DNA from: Carnobacterium gallinarum DSM 4847
GTDB lineage: Bacteria > Bacillota > Bacilli > Lactobacillales > Carnobacteriaceae
Assembly (NCBI RefSeq): GCF_000744375.1
Contig: NZ_JQLU01000005.1
Span: 1,984,001-2,048,000, forward strand
Direction: 5' to 3'
DNA length: 64,000 nucleotides
A program made the translations under genes and the position numbers. This document shows positions 10,410 to 18,514 of the stretch, piece by piece (position 1 is the stretch's first letter; the number at the start of each line of letters is the position of its first letter). The notes beneath the pieces were generated by a model. The model was not told where the DNA came from and made no database searches. It saw only the letters and a program-made list of their open reading frames with translations.

Positions 10410-12179
10410 TTGAAGACAAACTATTTAGATCATAAATTAGCCCTTTTGTCAGAATTACCAGGCTGTTATCTGATGAAAAATACTCAAAATGAGATTATTT
10501 ATGTAGGGAAAGCTAAGAATTTGAAAAAGCGTGTTCGTTCTTATTTTCGTGGCACACAAGAAGGAAAGACTTTTTTATTAGTTGAAGAAATTGTTGATTT
10601 TGAGACAATCGTGACCTCAACCGATAAAGAAGCCTTGCTGTTGGAGATTACGTTGATTCAAAAACATCAGCCTAAATACAATATTAAACTAAAAGCAGGG
10701 TCTAGCTATCCTTATATTAAGATTACAGGTGATCGAGATCCTCGGATTATAATTACTTCTGATGTGGAAAAAGATGGTGGTTCGTATTTTGGACCTTATC
10801 CAAATGTTTATGCAGCCACTGAAACGATGCATTTTATTGAAAAGGTTTATCCGTTGAAGCGATGTGTTGGAAAACAAAGACGAGCTTGTTTGTACTATCA
10901 TATGGGGCAATGCTTAGGACCTTGCGATCATGAAGTTCCAGTAGAAATTTATGAAGCCCAAATTAAACGAATCAAAGCTTTTTTAAATGGTGATACGTCT
11001 AAGGTAAAAGCCGAATTAAGAGTAAAAATGTTAGCGGCAGCTACGGAAGAAGCTTATGAGCGAGCAGCTGAATACCGGGATCAGATTCGTTATATTGAAG
11101 CAACAGTTGAAAAACAAAAAATGATTTCAACAGATCATACACCACGTGATATTTTTAGTTTTTATTTAGATAAAGGATGGATTTCCATTCAAGTTTTCTT
11201 AATTCGTCAAGCAACTTTGATTAAGCGTGAAGCCGCATTATTTCCAAGTACAGAACGTGGTGAAGAGGAGTTAGCAACCTTTATTTTACAATTCTATCAG
11301 GAAAAAAATCATTTAACTCCACGCGATATTTTGGTACCAGAAAAAGTTGAAACAGCGTTATTAAGTGAAATATTAGGCGTTCCCGTTCGAGTTCCTGTTC
11401 GTGGTCCTAAAAAGAATTTATTAGATTTGGCAACACAAAATAGTAAAATCGCACTTAATGAACATTTTAGTTTATTGGAATTAGATGAAGAAAAGACTAT
11501 TGGGGCGGTGGAGGAATTATCGCAAGCATTAGGTTTGCCTTTAGTGAAACGAATTGAGTCTTTTGACCATTCTAATATTCAAGGAACATCACCGGTTTCA
11601 GCGATGGTGGTTTATGAAAATGGGCGCCCAGCTAAAAAGGATTACCGTAAGTTTAAAGTAAAAACAGTTGAAGGCAGTAATGAAGCTGCGACGACTGAAG
11701 AAGTTATTCGTCGGAGGTATTCACGTTTATTGAAGGAAAAACAGCCAATGCCAGATCTAATCTTGATGGATGGTGGAGCAACTCAAGTTCGAGCTGCTTT
11801 AAATGTATTGGAAAATGAACTAGGATTAACGATTCCAGTTGCAGGTATGGTGAAGAATGAAAAGCATCGTACGTCTAGCTTAATTTTAGGTGAGGCATTG
11901 ACACCAATCTCATTAAAATCCACTAGCCAAGCTTTTTATTTACTTCAACGAATCCAAGACGAGGTCCATCGATTTGCAATTACTTTTCATCGACAAGTCC
12001 GAAGTAAAAACAGTCTGTCTTCTTTATTGGATCAAATCCCAGGAGTAGGTCCAAAAACACGAGTAAAATTATTAAAGCATTTTGGTTCACTGAAAAAGTT
12101 AAAAGAAGCTGAATTAAGTGATATTCAAGCTTTGGGGATTTCTAAAAATGTGGCTTTGTTGATTAAGATTCGGTTGTAG
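10410..12179 (+). CDS. uvrC: Excinuclease ABC subunit C
   Basis: 589 residues, normal length. GIY-YIG nuclease domain at the N-terminus (LPGCYLMK, then IIYVGKAKNLKKR), a Cys cluster about 150-170, UVR domain about 195-235 (AAEYRDQIRYIE), an RNase-H-like endonuclease domain (FDHSNIQG and LILMDGGA) and C-terminal helix-hairpin-helix (IPGVGPKTRVKLL). It cuts DNA on both sides of a lesion together with UvrB in nucleotide excision repair. The start is TTG behind TAGGAGGAA. Transcribed alone. Confidence 0.96.
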   Translation: MKTNYLDHKLALLSELPGCYLMKNTQNEIIYVGKAKNLKKRVRSYFRGTQEGKTFLLVEEIVDFETIVTSTDKEALLLEITLIQKHQPKYNIKLKAGSSYPYIKITGDRDPRIIITSDVEKDGGSYFGPYPNVYAATETMHFIEKVYPLKRCVGKQRRACLYYHMGQCLGPCDHEVPVEIYEAQIKRIKAFLNGDTSKVKAELRVKMLAAATEEAYERAAEYRDQIRYIEATVEKQKMISTDHTPRDIFSFYLDKGWISIQVFLIRQATLIKREAALFPSTERGEEELATFILQFYQEKNHLTPRDILVPEKVETALLSEILGVPVRVPVRGPKKNLLDLATQNSKIALNEHFSLLELDEEKTIGAVEELSQALGLPLVKRIESFDHSNIQGTSPVSAMVVYENGRPAKKDYRKFKVKTVEGSNEAATTEEVIRRRYSRLLKEKQPMPDLILMDGGATQVRAALNVLENELGLTIPVAGMVKNEKHRTSSLILGEALTPISLKSTSQAFYLLQRIQDEVHRFAITFHRQVRSKNSLSSLLDQIPGVGPKTRVKLLKHFGSLKKLKEAELSDIQALGISKNVALLIKIRL

Positions 12180-12298
12180 AGTAAGCCTTGTTCAGTAATC
12201 TTGCTTAAAAAATACTATTCTTAAAATAAGTTCAAAGACAATTAAAAATGTTCGTCTATGTTTGCATTTATTACTTCATTCAATGAATAAATACAATC

Positions 12299-12433
12299 GG
12301 AACCATTTCTAATTCCGTTGGATATAAAGATTCTTTGACTTTTTCCAAAGCTTTTAAAAAATTCTATCAAATTTCACCTACAGAGTTTAGGATGATTAAT
12401 GGGACGGAGAAATATCAGTGGCTTATCGGATGA
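12299..12433 (+). pseudogene. C-terminal remnant of an AraC-family regulator
   Basis: The + frame reads GTISNSVGYKD then FSKAFKKFYQISPTEFR and stops at 12431-12433. This is the second helix-turn-helix and signature of AraC/XylS regulators. In-frame stops lie just upstream, the rest of the gene is absent, and about three residues are missing before VGY. A dead fragment left behind by deletion. The rest of 12180-12528 shows only the terminator. Confidence 0.8.
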
Positions 12434-12484
12434 CAAGTACGTTATAATTTGAGTAGAAGAAGACACATGTAAGTAAAAATAGAG

Positions 12485-12522
12485 GATAAAATCATCCATT
12501 GATGATTTTATCTTCTATTTTT
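12485..12522. terminator. Bidirectional intrinsic terminator
   Basis: GATAAAATCATC pairs with GATGATTTTATC around CATT, with T-rich sequence on both strands. It terminates the minus-strand glutamine transporter operon and any + transcript from the left. Confidence 0.85.
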
Positions 12523-12528
12523 AATGAG

Positions 12529-13260
12529 TTAAATTAAAACTTTATCTAAGAAATTTTTTGTCCGTTCATTTTTAGGATTTGAGAAGACTTCCTCAGGTTT
12601 GCCTTCTTCAACAATATAGCCACCATCCATAAAGATTACACGGTCAGCAACTTCTTTAGCAAAGCCCATTTCATGAGTCACAACAATCATGGTCATGCCT
12701 TCTCGAGCTAATTTTTGCATAACTTCTAGAACATCTCCAACCATTTCTGGATCTAGCGCACTAGTTGGTTCATCGAAAAGCATAATATCTGGAGACATTG
12801 CTAAAGCTCTAGCAATAGCCACACGTTGCTTCTGTCCACCTGATAATGAACTAGGATAAGCATCAGCTTTCTCTTGTAATCCAACTGTTTCTAATAGTTC
12901 CAAAGCTTTTTTATTGGCTTCTTCTTTAGTTGCTTTTTTTAATTGGATTGGAGCTAACGTAATGTTTTCCATAATGGTTAAATGTGGAAATAAGTTAAAA
13001 TGCTGAAATACCATTCCGATATTTTCACGAACTTTATTGATATCTAGAGTTTTATCTGTTAAATCGTAATTATCAACAATTACCGTTCCACCGTTGATTT
13101 CTTCTAGACGATTCATGCAACGTAAAAACGTACTTTTCCCGGAACCAGAAGGACCAATCATACAAACAACTTCACCTTCTTGAATTTCTAAATCTAACCC
13201 TTTTAAAACTTCATTTGAACCATAGCTTTTCTTTAGGTTTTTGACTTTTAATTTACCCAT
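12529..13260 (-). CDS. glnQ: Polar amino acid (glutamine-type) ABC transporter ATPase
   Basis: 243 residues with Walker [11 protein letters not shown]-loop [12 protein letters not shown], signature LSGGQKQR, Walker [13 protein letters not shown] and switch His in VVTHEMGF. It energises amino-acid uptake with the fused permease encoded just upstream. The genes overlap by 8 bp, so translation is coupled. The GlnQ call follows from the fused GlnH-GlnP partner and high identity of motifs with GlnQ; glutamate or arginine remain possible substrates. Confidence 0.9.
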   Translation of the reverse strand: MGKLKVKNLKKSYGSNEVLKGLDLEIQEGEVVCMIGPSGSGKSTFLRCMNRLEEINGGTVIVDNYDLTDKTLDINKVRENIGMVFQHFNLFPHLTIMENITLAPIQLKKATKEEANKKALELLETVGLQEKADAYPSSLSGGQKQRVAIARALAMSPDIMLFDEPTSALDPEMVGDVLEVMQKLAREGMTMIVVTHEMGFAKEVADRVIFMDGGYIVEEGKPEEVFSNPKNERTKNFLDKVLI

Positions 13261-14689
13261 TAGTAGCTCTCCTTTCCAATAAATTAGATACTTTTGTCAA
13301 GGCTGTAATGACAACGATATAGATAATCGCAATCACAAACCACATATTTGAATCATAGGTTCTAGCAACAACAATTTTCCCAGATTGTGTTAATTCGACT
13401 AAACCGATAACAGAAAGAATCGTTGTATCTTTTAGAGTAATAACGAATTGGTTAATAAATGAAGGAATCATGATTTTAATTGCTTGGGGTAAAATTATTT
13501 TTCCCATAGCTTTACTGTAAGGCAATCCTAAGCTACGAGCAGCTTCTAATTGCCCTTTATCAACGGCATTAATCCCGCCACGTACTAGCTCAGCAATATA
13601 AGCACCTGCGTTTAAACTCAGAACGATAATGGCTGCAACTGTAGCAATCATTTTAATTCCTAATAATTGTGGAATTGTGAAGAAAACGAAGAAGGCTAAA
13701 ACCATCATTGGAATGCCACGCATAATATCCACATAAATCATTGAGATAATTCGTAACGTTTTGCTTGGTGTCACACTCATTAAACCAAATACAATTCCTA
13801 AAACAGATGCAATGGCTATAGAAATCAAGGTAACAAATAAAGTTGTACCTAAACCACTTAATAATTGTTTATAGTTTTCTTTTACTAAAGCAAAGATACT
13901 TTGTTTCTCAGTTTTTTCTTCACCTAAATATTTTTCAGTAATTTTTTGATACGTACCATCATTTTTTAAATTTGTTAGACCATTGTTGAATTTAGTTAAT
14001 AATTCTTGATTTTTCCCTTTATTCACAGCAAAACCATATTGACCGCCTTTTTCTTTTTCACCAACTAATTTTAGGGGTGCATTTTGAGTAATCGCATAAG
14101 CCATTACTGGATAATCTTCAAATGCAGCGTCAGCACTACCAGCTTTAACTGCTTCATACATATTAGCTGAATCATCAAAAGTTGCAATGTTAAAACCATA
14201 TTTATCTTTAATTGAATTAGCAAAGGTTGCTCCTTCAGTTCCAGTCTTAATCGCAACAGTTTTGCCTTTTAAGTCTTTATAAGATTTAATGTCATTGTTA
14301 GACTCTGAAACGGCCATAACAACACCACTTTCAAAGTAAGGGGTAGAAAAGTCAAAGGACTGCTTACGCTCGTTAGTAATACTCATACCAGCAATAACAC
14401 CATCAACTTGATTTGCTTGCAGAGCTTGAACAGCAGCGTTAAAACCTAATGGTTTGATTTCTACTTCAAAGCCTTGATCTTTTGCAATTGCTTTAAGTAA
14501 ATCCATATCAATTCCCACAAAATTATTATTTGCATCTTGGAATTCAAAGGGAGCAAATGTCACATCAGTTCCAATAATATATTTTTCTTTCGTTTCTGCA
14601 TGAGCTTCAGTAGTTGAAAAGCCTGTTAGTAAAATTCCTAATGTTACGAGTAATGAAAATAGGAATAAGTAATGTTTCTTTTTATTCAA
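13253..14689 (-). CDS. glnP: Fused substrate-binding/permease protein of a glutamine-type ABC transporter
   Basis: 478 residues: signal peptide (about 1-32), one periplasmic-type solute-binding domain (about 35-265, [14 protein letters not shown] at its start), then a HisM/GlnP-type permease (about 280-478) with the EAA loop [21 protein letters not shown]. Fusion of receptor and channel is typical of lactic acid bacterial GlnPH; this copy has one binding domain rather than two. The start is TTG with GGAGGAG upstream. A consensus sigma-A promoter and a GlnR/TnrA-type box precede it, pointing to nitrogen control. Confidence 0.9.
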   Translation of the reverse strand: MNKKKHYLFLFSLLVTLGILLTGFSTTEAHAETKEKYIIGTDVTFAPFEFQDANNNFVGIDMDLLKAIAKDQGFEVEIKPLGFNAAVQALQANQVDGVIAGMSITNERKQSFDFSTPYFESGVVMAVSESNNDIKSYKDLKGKTVAIKTGTEGATFANSIKDKYGFNIATFDDSANMYEAVKAGSADAAFEDYPVMAYAITQNAPLKLVGEKEKGGQYGFAVNKGKNQELLTKFNNGLTNLKNDGTYQKITEKYLGEEKTEKQSIFALVKENYKQLLSGLGTTLFVTLISIAIASVLGIVFGLMSVTPSKTLRIISMIYVDIMRGIPMMVLAFFVFFTIPQLLGIKMIATVAAIIVLSLNAGAYIAELVRGGINAVDKGQLEAARSLGLPYSKAMGKIILPQAIKIMIPSFINQFVITLKDTTILSVIGLVELTQSGKIVVARTYDSNMWFVIAIIYIVVITALTKVSNLLERRATNG

Positions 14690-14715
14690 TGATATCTCCT
14701 CCTGTTCAAAGATTT

Positions 14716-14744
14716 ATTTTATTAGAAAAATAAAAAAGTTGCAA
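14716..14744 (-). promoter_or_regulatory. Promoter of the glutamine transporter operon
   Basis: On the minus strand TTGCAA, 17 bp, TAAAAT, then an AGGAGGAG ribosome site before the TTG start. Confidence 0.65.
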
Positions 14745-14763
14745 CTATTATGTATGTGGTTCA

Positions 14764-14780
14764 TGTTATAAAATGTAACA
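14764..14780. promoter_or_regulatory. GlnR/TnrA-type operator
   Basis: TGTTA-N7-TAACA is a perfect match to the published consensus TGTNA-N7-TNACA of the nitrogen regulators GlnR and TnrA, and the inverted repeat extends one base further each side (CATGTTA/TAACATG). It sits about 20 bp upstream of the -35 of the glnP-glnQ promoter. Confidence 0.72.
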
Positions 14781-14903
14781 TGCAATGTAAGGAGTGAACC
14801 GCTTTATAAAATGAAACCTTGGTATTAAAAAAATGAAAACGGCATGCAAAATAGATTATGAGAGCAAAATTTGATAAAAAAAGTAAGTATTTTATGAGAA
14901 AGC

Positions 14904-14951
14904 TTGACAAAATAGGTTATTTATCAATAAAATGAATGAAAGTCAGTCATT
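14904..14951 (+). promoter_or_regulatory. Promoter and operator of the TetR-GNAT operon
   Basis: TTGACA (14904), 18 bp, TAAAAT (14928). Overlapping the start site is an imperfect palindrome at 14931-14951, AATGAATGA-AAG-TCAGTCATT, of the TGACTGA kind bound by many TetR repressors. Autorepression is inferred. Confidence 0.6.
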
Positions 14952-14969
14952 TTTTAAAGGAGGAAAGAG

Positions 14970-15557
14970 ATGAAAACAGATAAAAAGGCCAAACTAGTTT
15001 CTGCAGCAATTGAAGTTTTTACCGAAAAAGGGTTAGAGCAAACTAAAATTGCTGATATTGTCAAAATTGCAGAAGTTGCTCAAGGAACCTATTATTTATA
15101 TTTTCCATCAAAACTTGCGATTATGCCAGCAATAGCCGAAGTTGTTGTTCAGCAGATTTTGACTAACTTAAAGAATACACTGAATAGCAGCTTATCGTAT
15201 CCACAACAATTACAACAAGTTATTGATGTTAGCTTTGCTATCACCAAAGAGTATTCAGAAGTTATTGCACTGACTTATGCAGGTTTAGCATCAAGTGAGT
15301 ATTTAACGGAATGGGAAACTATTTATGAACCTTATTATCTTTATATGGCTGAATTTTTACAAGCTGGCATTACAGCGGGGGAGATGAGTCGAGGGATGAA
15401 TTCAAAAGTAGCCGCTAAAATTTTAATTGGTTTAATTGAAGCAGGAGCTGAACAATTATATCTTTATACAAAGGCTGATGAGGACATGATTAAGGAACAA
15501 AAAGCTGAAGTTTTGACTTTTTCCCTACGAGCATTAGGAATGAAAACAATAGACTAA
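14970..15557 (+). CDS. TetR/AcrR-family transcriptional regulator
   Basis: 195 residues. N-terminal helix-turn-helix (about 5-50) with AAIEVFTEKGLEQTKIADI and GTYYLYFPSK, the classic TetR recognition segment. The C-terminal ligand domain is all-helical and of unknown ligand. A palindromic operator overlaps its own promoter. It is followed 23 bp later by an acetyltransferase gene, which is probably the regulated partner. GGAGG ribosome site. Confidence 0.88.
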   Translation: MKTDKKAKLVSAAIEVFTEKGLEQTKIADIVKIAEVAQGTYYLYFPSKLAIMPAIAEVVVQQILTNLKNTLNSSLSYPQQLQQVIDVSFAITKEYSEVIALTYAGLASSEYLTEWETIYEPYYLYMAEFLQAGITAGEMSRGMNSKVAAKILIGLIEAGAEQLYLYTKADEDMIKEQKAEVLTFSLRALGMKTID

Positions 15558-15580
15558 CTAAATGAAATGAGTGAATAAAA

Positions 15581-16144
15581 TTGATTAGAAAAGCAACAAA
15601 ATCAGATGCTAAAGTATTAGCTCCAATGATTATGATTATTTTAGAAGATATGGAATTAGAAGTCTTTCAACAGTTGTCTAAAGAGCAGATTGAAGATGTC
15701 TTGATTGCTGGAATTCAAACAGAGAATTATCGTTATAGCTACCGTCATGCCCATGTTTGTGTACGTGAGAATGAGGTAGCAGGGGTTTTAGTTGGCTATT
15801 CAGGTAGTAAAGAAGACGAAATTGACACACCTCTAACAGCTATTTTAGCAGAAAAAGGATTAGATCCTAGTATTAAAATTTTCAATGAAAAAGAGACTTT
15901 TGCTGGGGAATGGTATTTAGATTCTATAGTTACAGCTGAAAAATATCGTGGCTGTGGTGTTGGTACGGAACTATTGGAAGCGTTAGATGACTTTGCTAAA
16001 GAAGATCAGGAAACAATGATTGGTTTAAATTGTGATCAAGAAAATCCTGGAGCTCAAAGACTTTATGAGCGAATGGGCTTTGAGAAATCAGGGGAAATGA
16101 TCATTGGTGGGCATTGTTACAATCATATGCAGAAGAAAGTGTAA
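15581..16144 (+). CDS. GNAT-family N-acetyltransferase
   Basis: 187 residues beginning MIRKATKSDAK, the usual GNAT first strand, and carrying the acetyl-CoA P-loop motif VTAEKYRGCGVGTELL and the C-terminal NPGAQRLYERMGFEKSG. It transfers an acetyl group to an amine; the acceptor cannot be told. The start is TTG, fixed by the family N-terminus, with a weak GAGTGAA site. Co-transcribed with the TetR gene and closed by a strong terminator. Confidence 0.85.
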   Translation: MIRKATKSDAKVLAPMIMIILEDMELEVFQQLSKEQIEDVLIAGIQTENYRYSYRHAHVCVRENEVAGVLVGYSGSKEDEIDTPLTAILAEKGLDPSIKIFNEKETFAGEWYLDSIVTAEKYRGCGVGTELLEALDDFAKEDQETMIGLNCDQENPGAQRLYERMGFEKSGEMIIGGHCYNHMQKKV

Positions 16145-16148
16145 GCTG

Positions 16149-16190
16149 AAAAACCAGCGAACTGTTAAATACAGTTCACTGGTTTTATTT
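16149..16190. terminator. Bidirectional intrinsic terminator
   Basis: AAAACCAGCGAACTGT pairs with ACAGTTCACTGGTTTT around TAAAT, with one mismatch. It lies between two convergent genes. Confidence 0.85.
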
Positions 16191-16195
16191 AAATT

Positions 16196-16714
16196 TTATG
16201 AATAGGTTTGTAATCGAAGTCTTTCTTTTTTTATTTTTTTTGGAGTCCGTCGAATGGCCCAGTGGTCTAAAATTAAGGCGATACAAATACATAGAGGTAA
16301 GTCTTGTTCTCGTTGGATCGCTAGGGCGTAAAGGTCTCCTGAAGCAAGATAAGCCTTCTCCATAGTCATCACGGTTTTAGTTAAGTGAGTAATCTTATAA
16401 TGACCTTTCACAAAATCACCAGTGACAAGCCAATGAATTCGAGTAACATGAAAATAAGGATTTTTTAGTCCTTGATATTTTGAAATTGAGCAAACTTTTT
16501 CACCAGATAAATAAAGATCAAACTTTGGGAAAAGAGCCAACTTGGTTTGTTTAACTTCTGCGATCAAGGTTCCATCCAATTTATACAAATATAGACCATC
16601 TCCGATATTTCCCCATTTTCCTGTAACGAGGTAAATATCTTTTCCAAATTCGTCTTTAACGATAATTCGTTCTTTCCTGGCGACATATTGTTCCTTCATA
16701 TAAACATGAATCAT
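16196..16714 (-). CDS. LURP-one-related / YxjI-like protein
   Basis: 172 residues from the ATG at 16714; the in-frame GTG nine bases earlier is poorly placed because the GAGGTG site overlaps it. The pattern of short strands (KERIIVKDEFGKDIYLVTGKW, then TLIAEVKQTKLALFPKFDLY) is that of the Tubby-like LOR beta-barrel family found as small proteins in Firmicutes. Members are thought to bind lipid or act as scaffolds; no enzymatic residues are evident. Monocistronic, ending at the shared terminator. Confidence 0.7.
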   Translation of the reverse strand: MIHVYMKEQYVARKERIIVKDEFGKDIYLVTGKWGNIGDGLYLYKLDGTLIAEVKQTKLALFPKFDLYLSGEKVCSISKYQGLKNPYFHVTRIHWLVTGDFVKGHYKITHLTKTVMTMEKAYLASGDLYALAIQREQDLPLCICIALILDHWAIRRTPKKIKKERLRLQTYS

Positions 16715-16934
16715 GTCCTTCACCTCTAATGTTAGAATAGCACAGATTTGTTAGAAATTCATTAGTTTAAATTGAAAAAATATCCCAAAATCCATGACTT
16801 TTTTACTAGAAATTAGTCAGGAACATGTCTTTGATGAGTGCATCAAGAAAAAAAGAGCTAAGGCTGAGTTTAGAAGATTATAACGAAGTTGGACTCAATT
16901 GTCTGAAAGCAATTGTTTTACTAGTAATAGAGGT

Positions 16935-17621
16935 TTATTTTGAAAGCTCATGAAAAGAAGAACGTTGCAATAAATAAGTGAAATCATAAATACAAATGGG
17001 TTTTGGTGTCAAACGAATGATATTTTGCGTCATAAGTTCAACTAAGATTTTTCTCGTAGCGCTGATAGAGGTATTGGTTAAGGATGCAAGTAGTTTTTGA
17101 CTAATAAATTTAGGTAAAAATATTTCGCCATTTTTTTCAGTAGCATATTGAAGTGAAATCTCAATTAAGATAAAGATAATCCTTTCATAAACGGACAATA
17201 AATTTATTTTTCGATAATTAAAAGAGATATAAGTTGTATATTGCATATTTTGATATAAAAATTCTGGGTATTTTTTTAAAAAAGGCTCAATTTCTTTACG
17301 TGAAATGTCATAATAATAAATATCCGTTAAGGCTTTTAATTCTCCTTCAAAAAGGATGGAGTTATATAAGTTTTCTAAATCAACAAAATGGTAAGCATCA
17401 ATTACATCTAAATCTATTGTTAGCTGCTTTGTATTATAGAGCCGTCTAAGCGCCACGCCACTAATAATTAGTCTTGTATAGTTGCTTTGCTTGTCACAAA
17501 TCAATACATCATTTCTTTTTAAATGTTTCAAGTCTACGAAAGTAGCATTTTCTGTTAATTCTGTGAACACTTCCTTGTTAGTGGCTTTTAAATCTTTTTT
17601 CAGATGTTGAGTTTTTTTCAT
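16935..17621 (-). CDS. Crp/Fnr-superfamily-like regulator
   Basis: 228 residues from the ATG at 17621, which has AGGAAGGA upstream; the longer frame adds 24 unsupported residues. N-terminal beta-roll-like half, long dimerisation helix, and C-terminal winged helix with FISQKLLASLTNTSISATRKILVEL as helix-turn-helix. No cyclic-nucleotide phosphate-binding cassette is visible, so the effector is unknown. It is divergent from a paralogue at 17759 and next to a surface-protein cluster that the pair may control, which is inference. Confidence 0.7.
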   Translation of the reverse strand: MKKTQHLKKDLKATNKEVFTELTENATFVDLKHLKRNDVLICDKQSNYTRLIISGVALRRLYNTKQLTIDLDVIDAYHFVDLENLYNSILFEGELKALTDIYYYDISRKEIEPFLKKYPEFLYQNMQYTTYISFNYRKINLLSVYERIIFILIEISLQYATEKNGEIFLPKFISQKLLASLTNTSISATRKILVELMTQNIIRLTPKPICIYDFTYLLQRSSFHELSK

Positions 17622-17758
17622 GTTATTTGAATTCCTTCCTATTATGAGCTGGATGAAAATTGAATAACTACATAAATAAAAATGCATTTTCAACTTGTAT
17701 ATACTATAATAAAGTAAGTGAACAGAGCATTTTCGACTATAAACACTAGGAGGTTATC

Positions 17759-18466
17759 ATGACGATAGAACAGTTGAAACCTGCATTAAAGAAATTAGAA
17801 GCAATTAATTTAAGCGTACTTCACCACATGAAAAAGGAAAAGTTACCCTATGAAATTGTTGTTTTAAAAAGAAAAGAAACGTTATTTAATTACAAAAAAA
17901 AGACGGGCGTTTACTTCATAGTTGAGGGCTGTATTGTCCGAAATTTACTATTAACAAATGGTCAGATTAATTCCGTTGATTTTGTAACGAAGAATGTAAT
18001 TGTGAACTGTGCTAATTTTAAAAGTTCGATTCCTTTTGAAGACGATTATCTTGCCATCACTGAAACTAAGTTAGCATTTATCCCAAATGAAACCATCTTA
18101 CTTTTGTTAGAAAAATCTCCTTTGTTTCTATACACAAATCTACAATTTGAATTATATTTATCTTATTTAAGAAGAATGAATGAACACTTATCTACTAAGG
18201 AAAGAATTATATTTTTTTTGGTGGAATTATTTAGACATATTGGCAGTAAGAAAAAGGAGGGATACGTACTTCCTTCGTATATTAATCAATCTGTCCTAGC
18301 TGGTTTGGCGGCGGTTACAAGAGAGACGGTTTCGAGAGTGCTTAATCAACTTGTTCGAGAAAATTTACTAGAAATAAAACCAAAACCTTACTTTACAAAA
18401 GATCTTGATTTGCTAGCTGACCAAGTATCGCTATATAAACAATTACAACTTAGTCGTGAATTTTGA
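17759..18466 (+). CDS. Crp/Fnr-superfamily-like regulator
   Basis: 235 residues, paralogue of the divergent gene. Beta-roll-like domain (about 30-125, GVYFIVEGCIVRNLL), central helix with LSTKERIIFFLVEL, and Crp-type helix-turn-helix INQSVLAGLAAVTRETVSRVLNQL (about 178-205), which is better conserved than in the neighbour. It is organised like PrfA/Crp proteins but lacks a recognisable cAMP-binding signature. AGGAGG ribosome site. It converges on the surface cluster at 18488-22106 and shares a terminator with it. Confidence 0.78.
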   Translation: MTIEQLKPALKKLEAINLSVLHHMKKEKLPYEIVVLKRKETLFNYKKKTGVYFIVEGCIVRNLLLTNGQINSVDFVTKNVIVNCANFKSSIPFEDDYLAITETKLAFIPNETILLLLEKSPLFLYTNLQFELYLSYLRRMNEHLSTKERIIFFLVELFRHIGSKKKEGYVLPSYINQSVLAGLAAVTRETVSRVLNQLVRENLLEIKPKPYFTKDLDLLADQVSLYKQLQLSREF

Positions 18467-18472
18467 TAGAAG

Positions 18473-18514
18473 AATAAAGCTGATAACCTAAGGTTTATCA
18501 GCTTTATTTTTTGC
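18473..18514. terminator. Bidirectional intrinsic terminator overlapping a stop codon
   Basis: AATAAAGCTGATAA pairs with TTTATCAGCTTTATT around a CCTAAGG loop, followed by T residues. The stop codon of the minus-strand 713-aa gene (18488-18490) is inside the loop, so its last codons form one arm. Confidence 0.82.
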
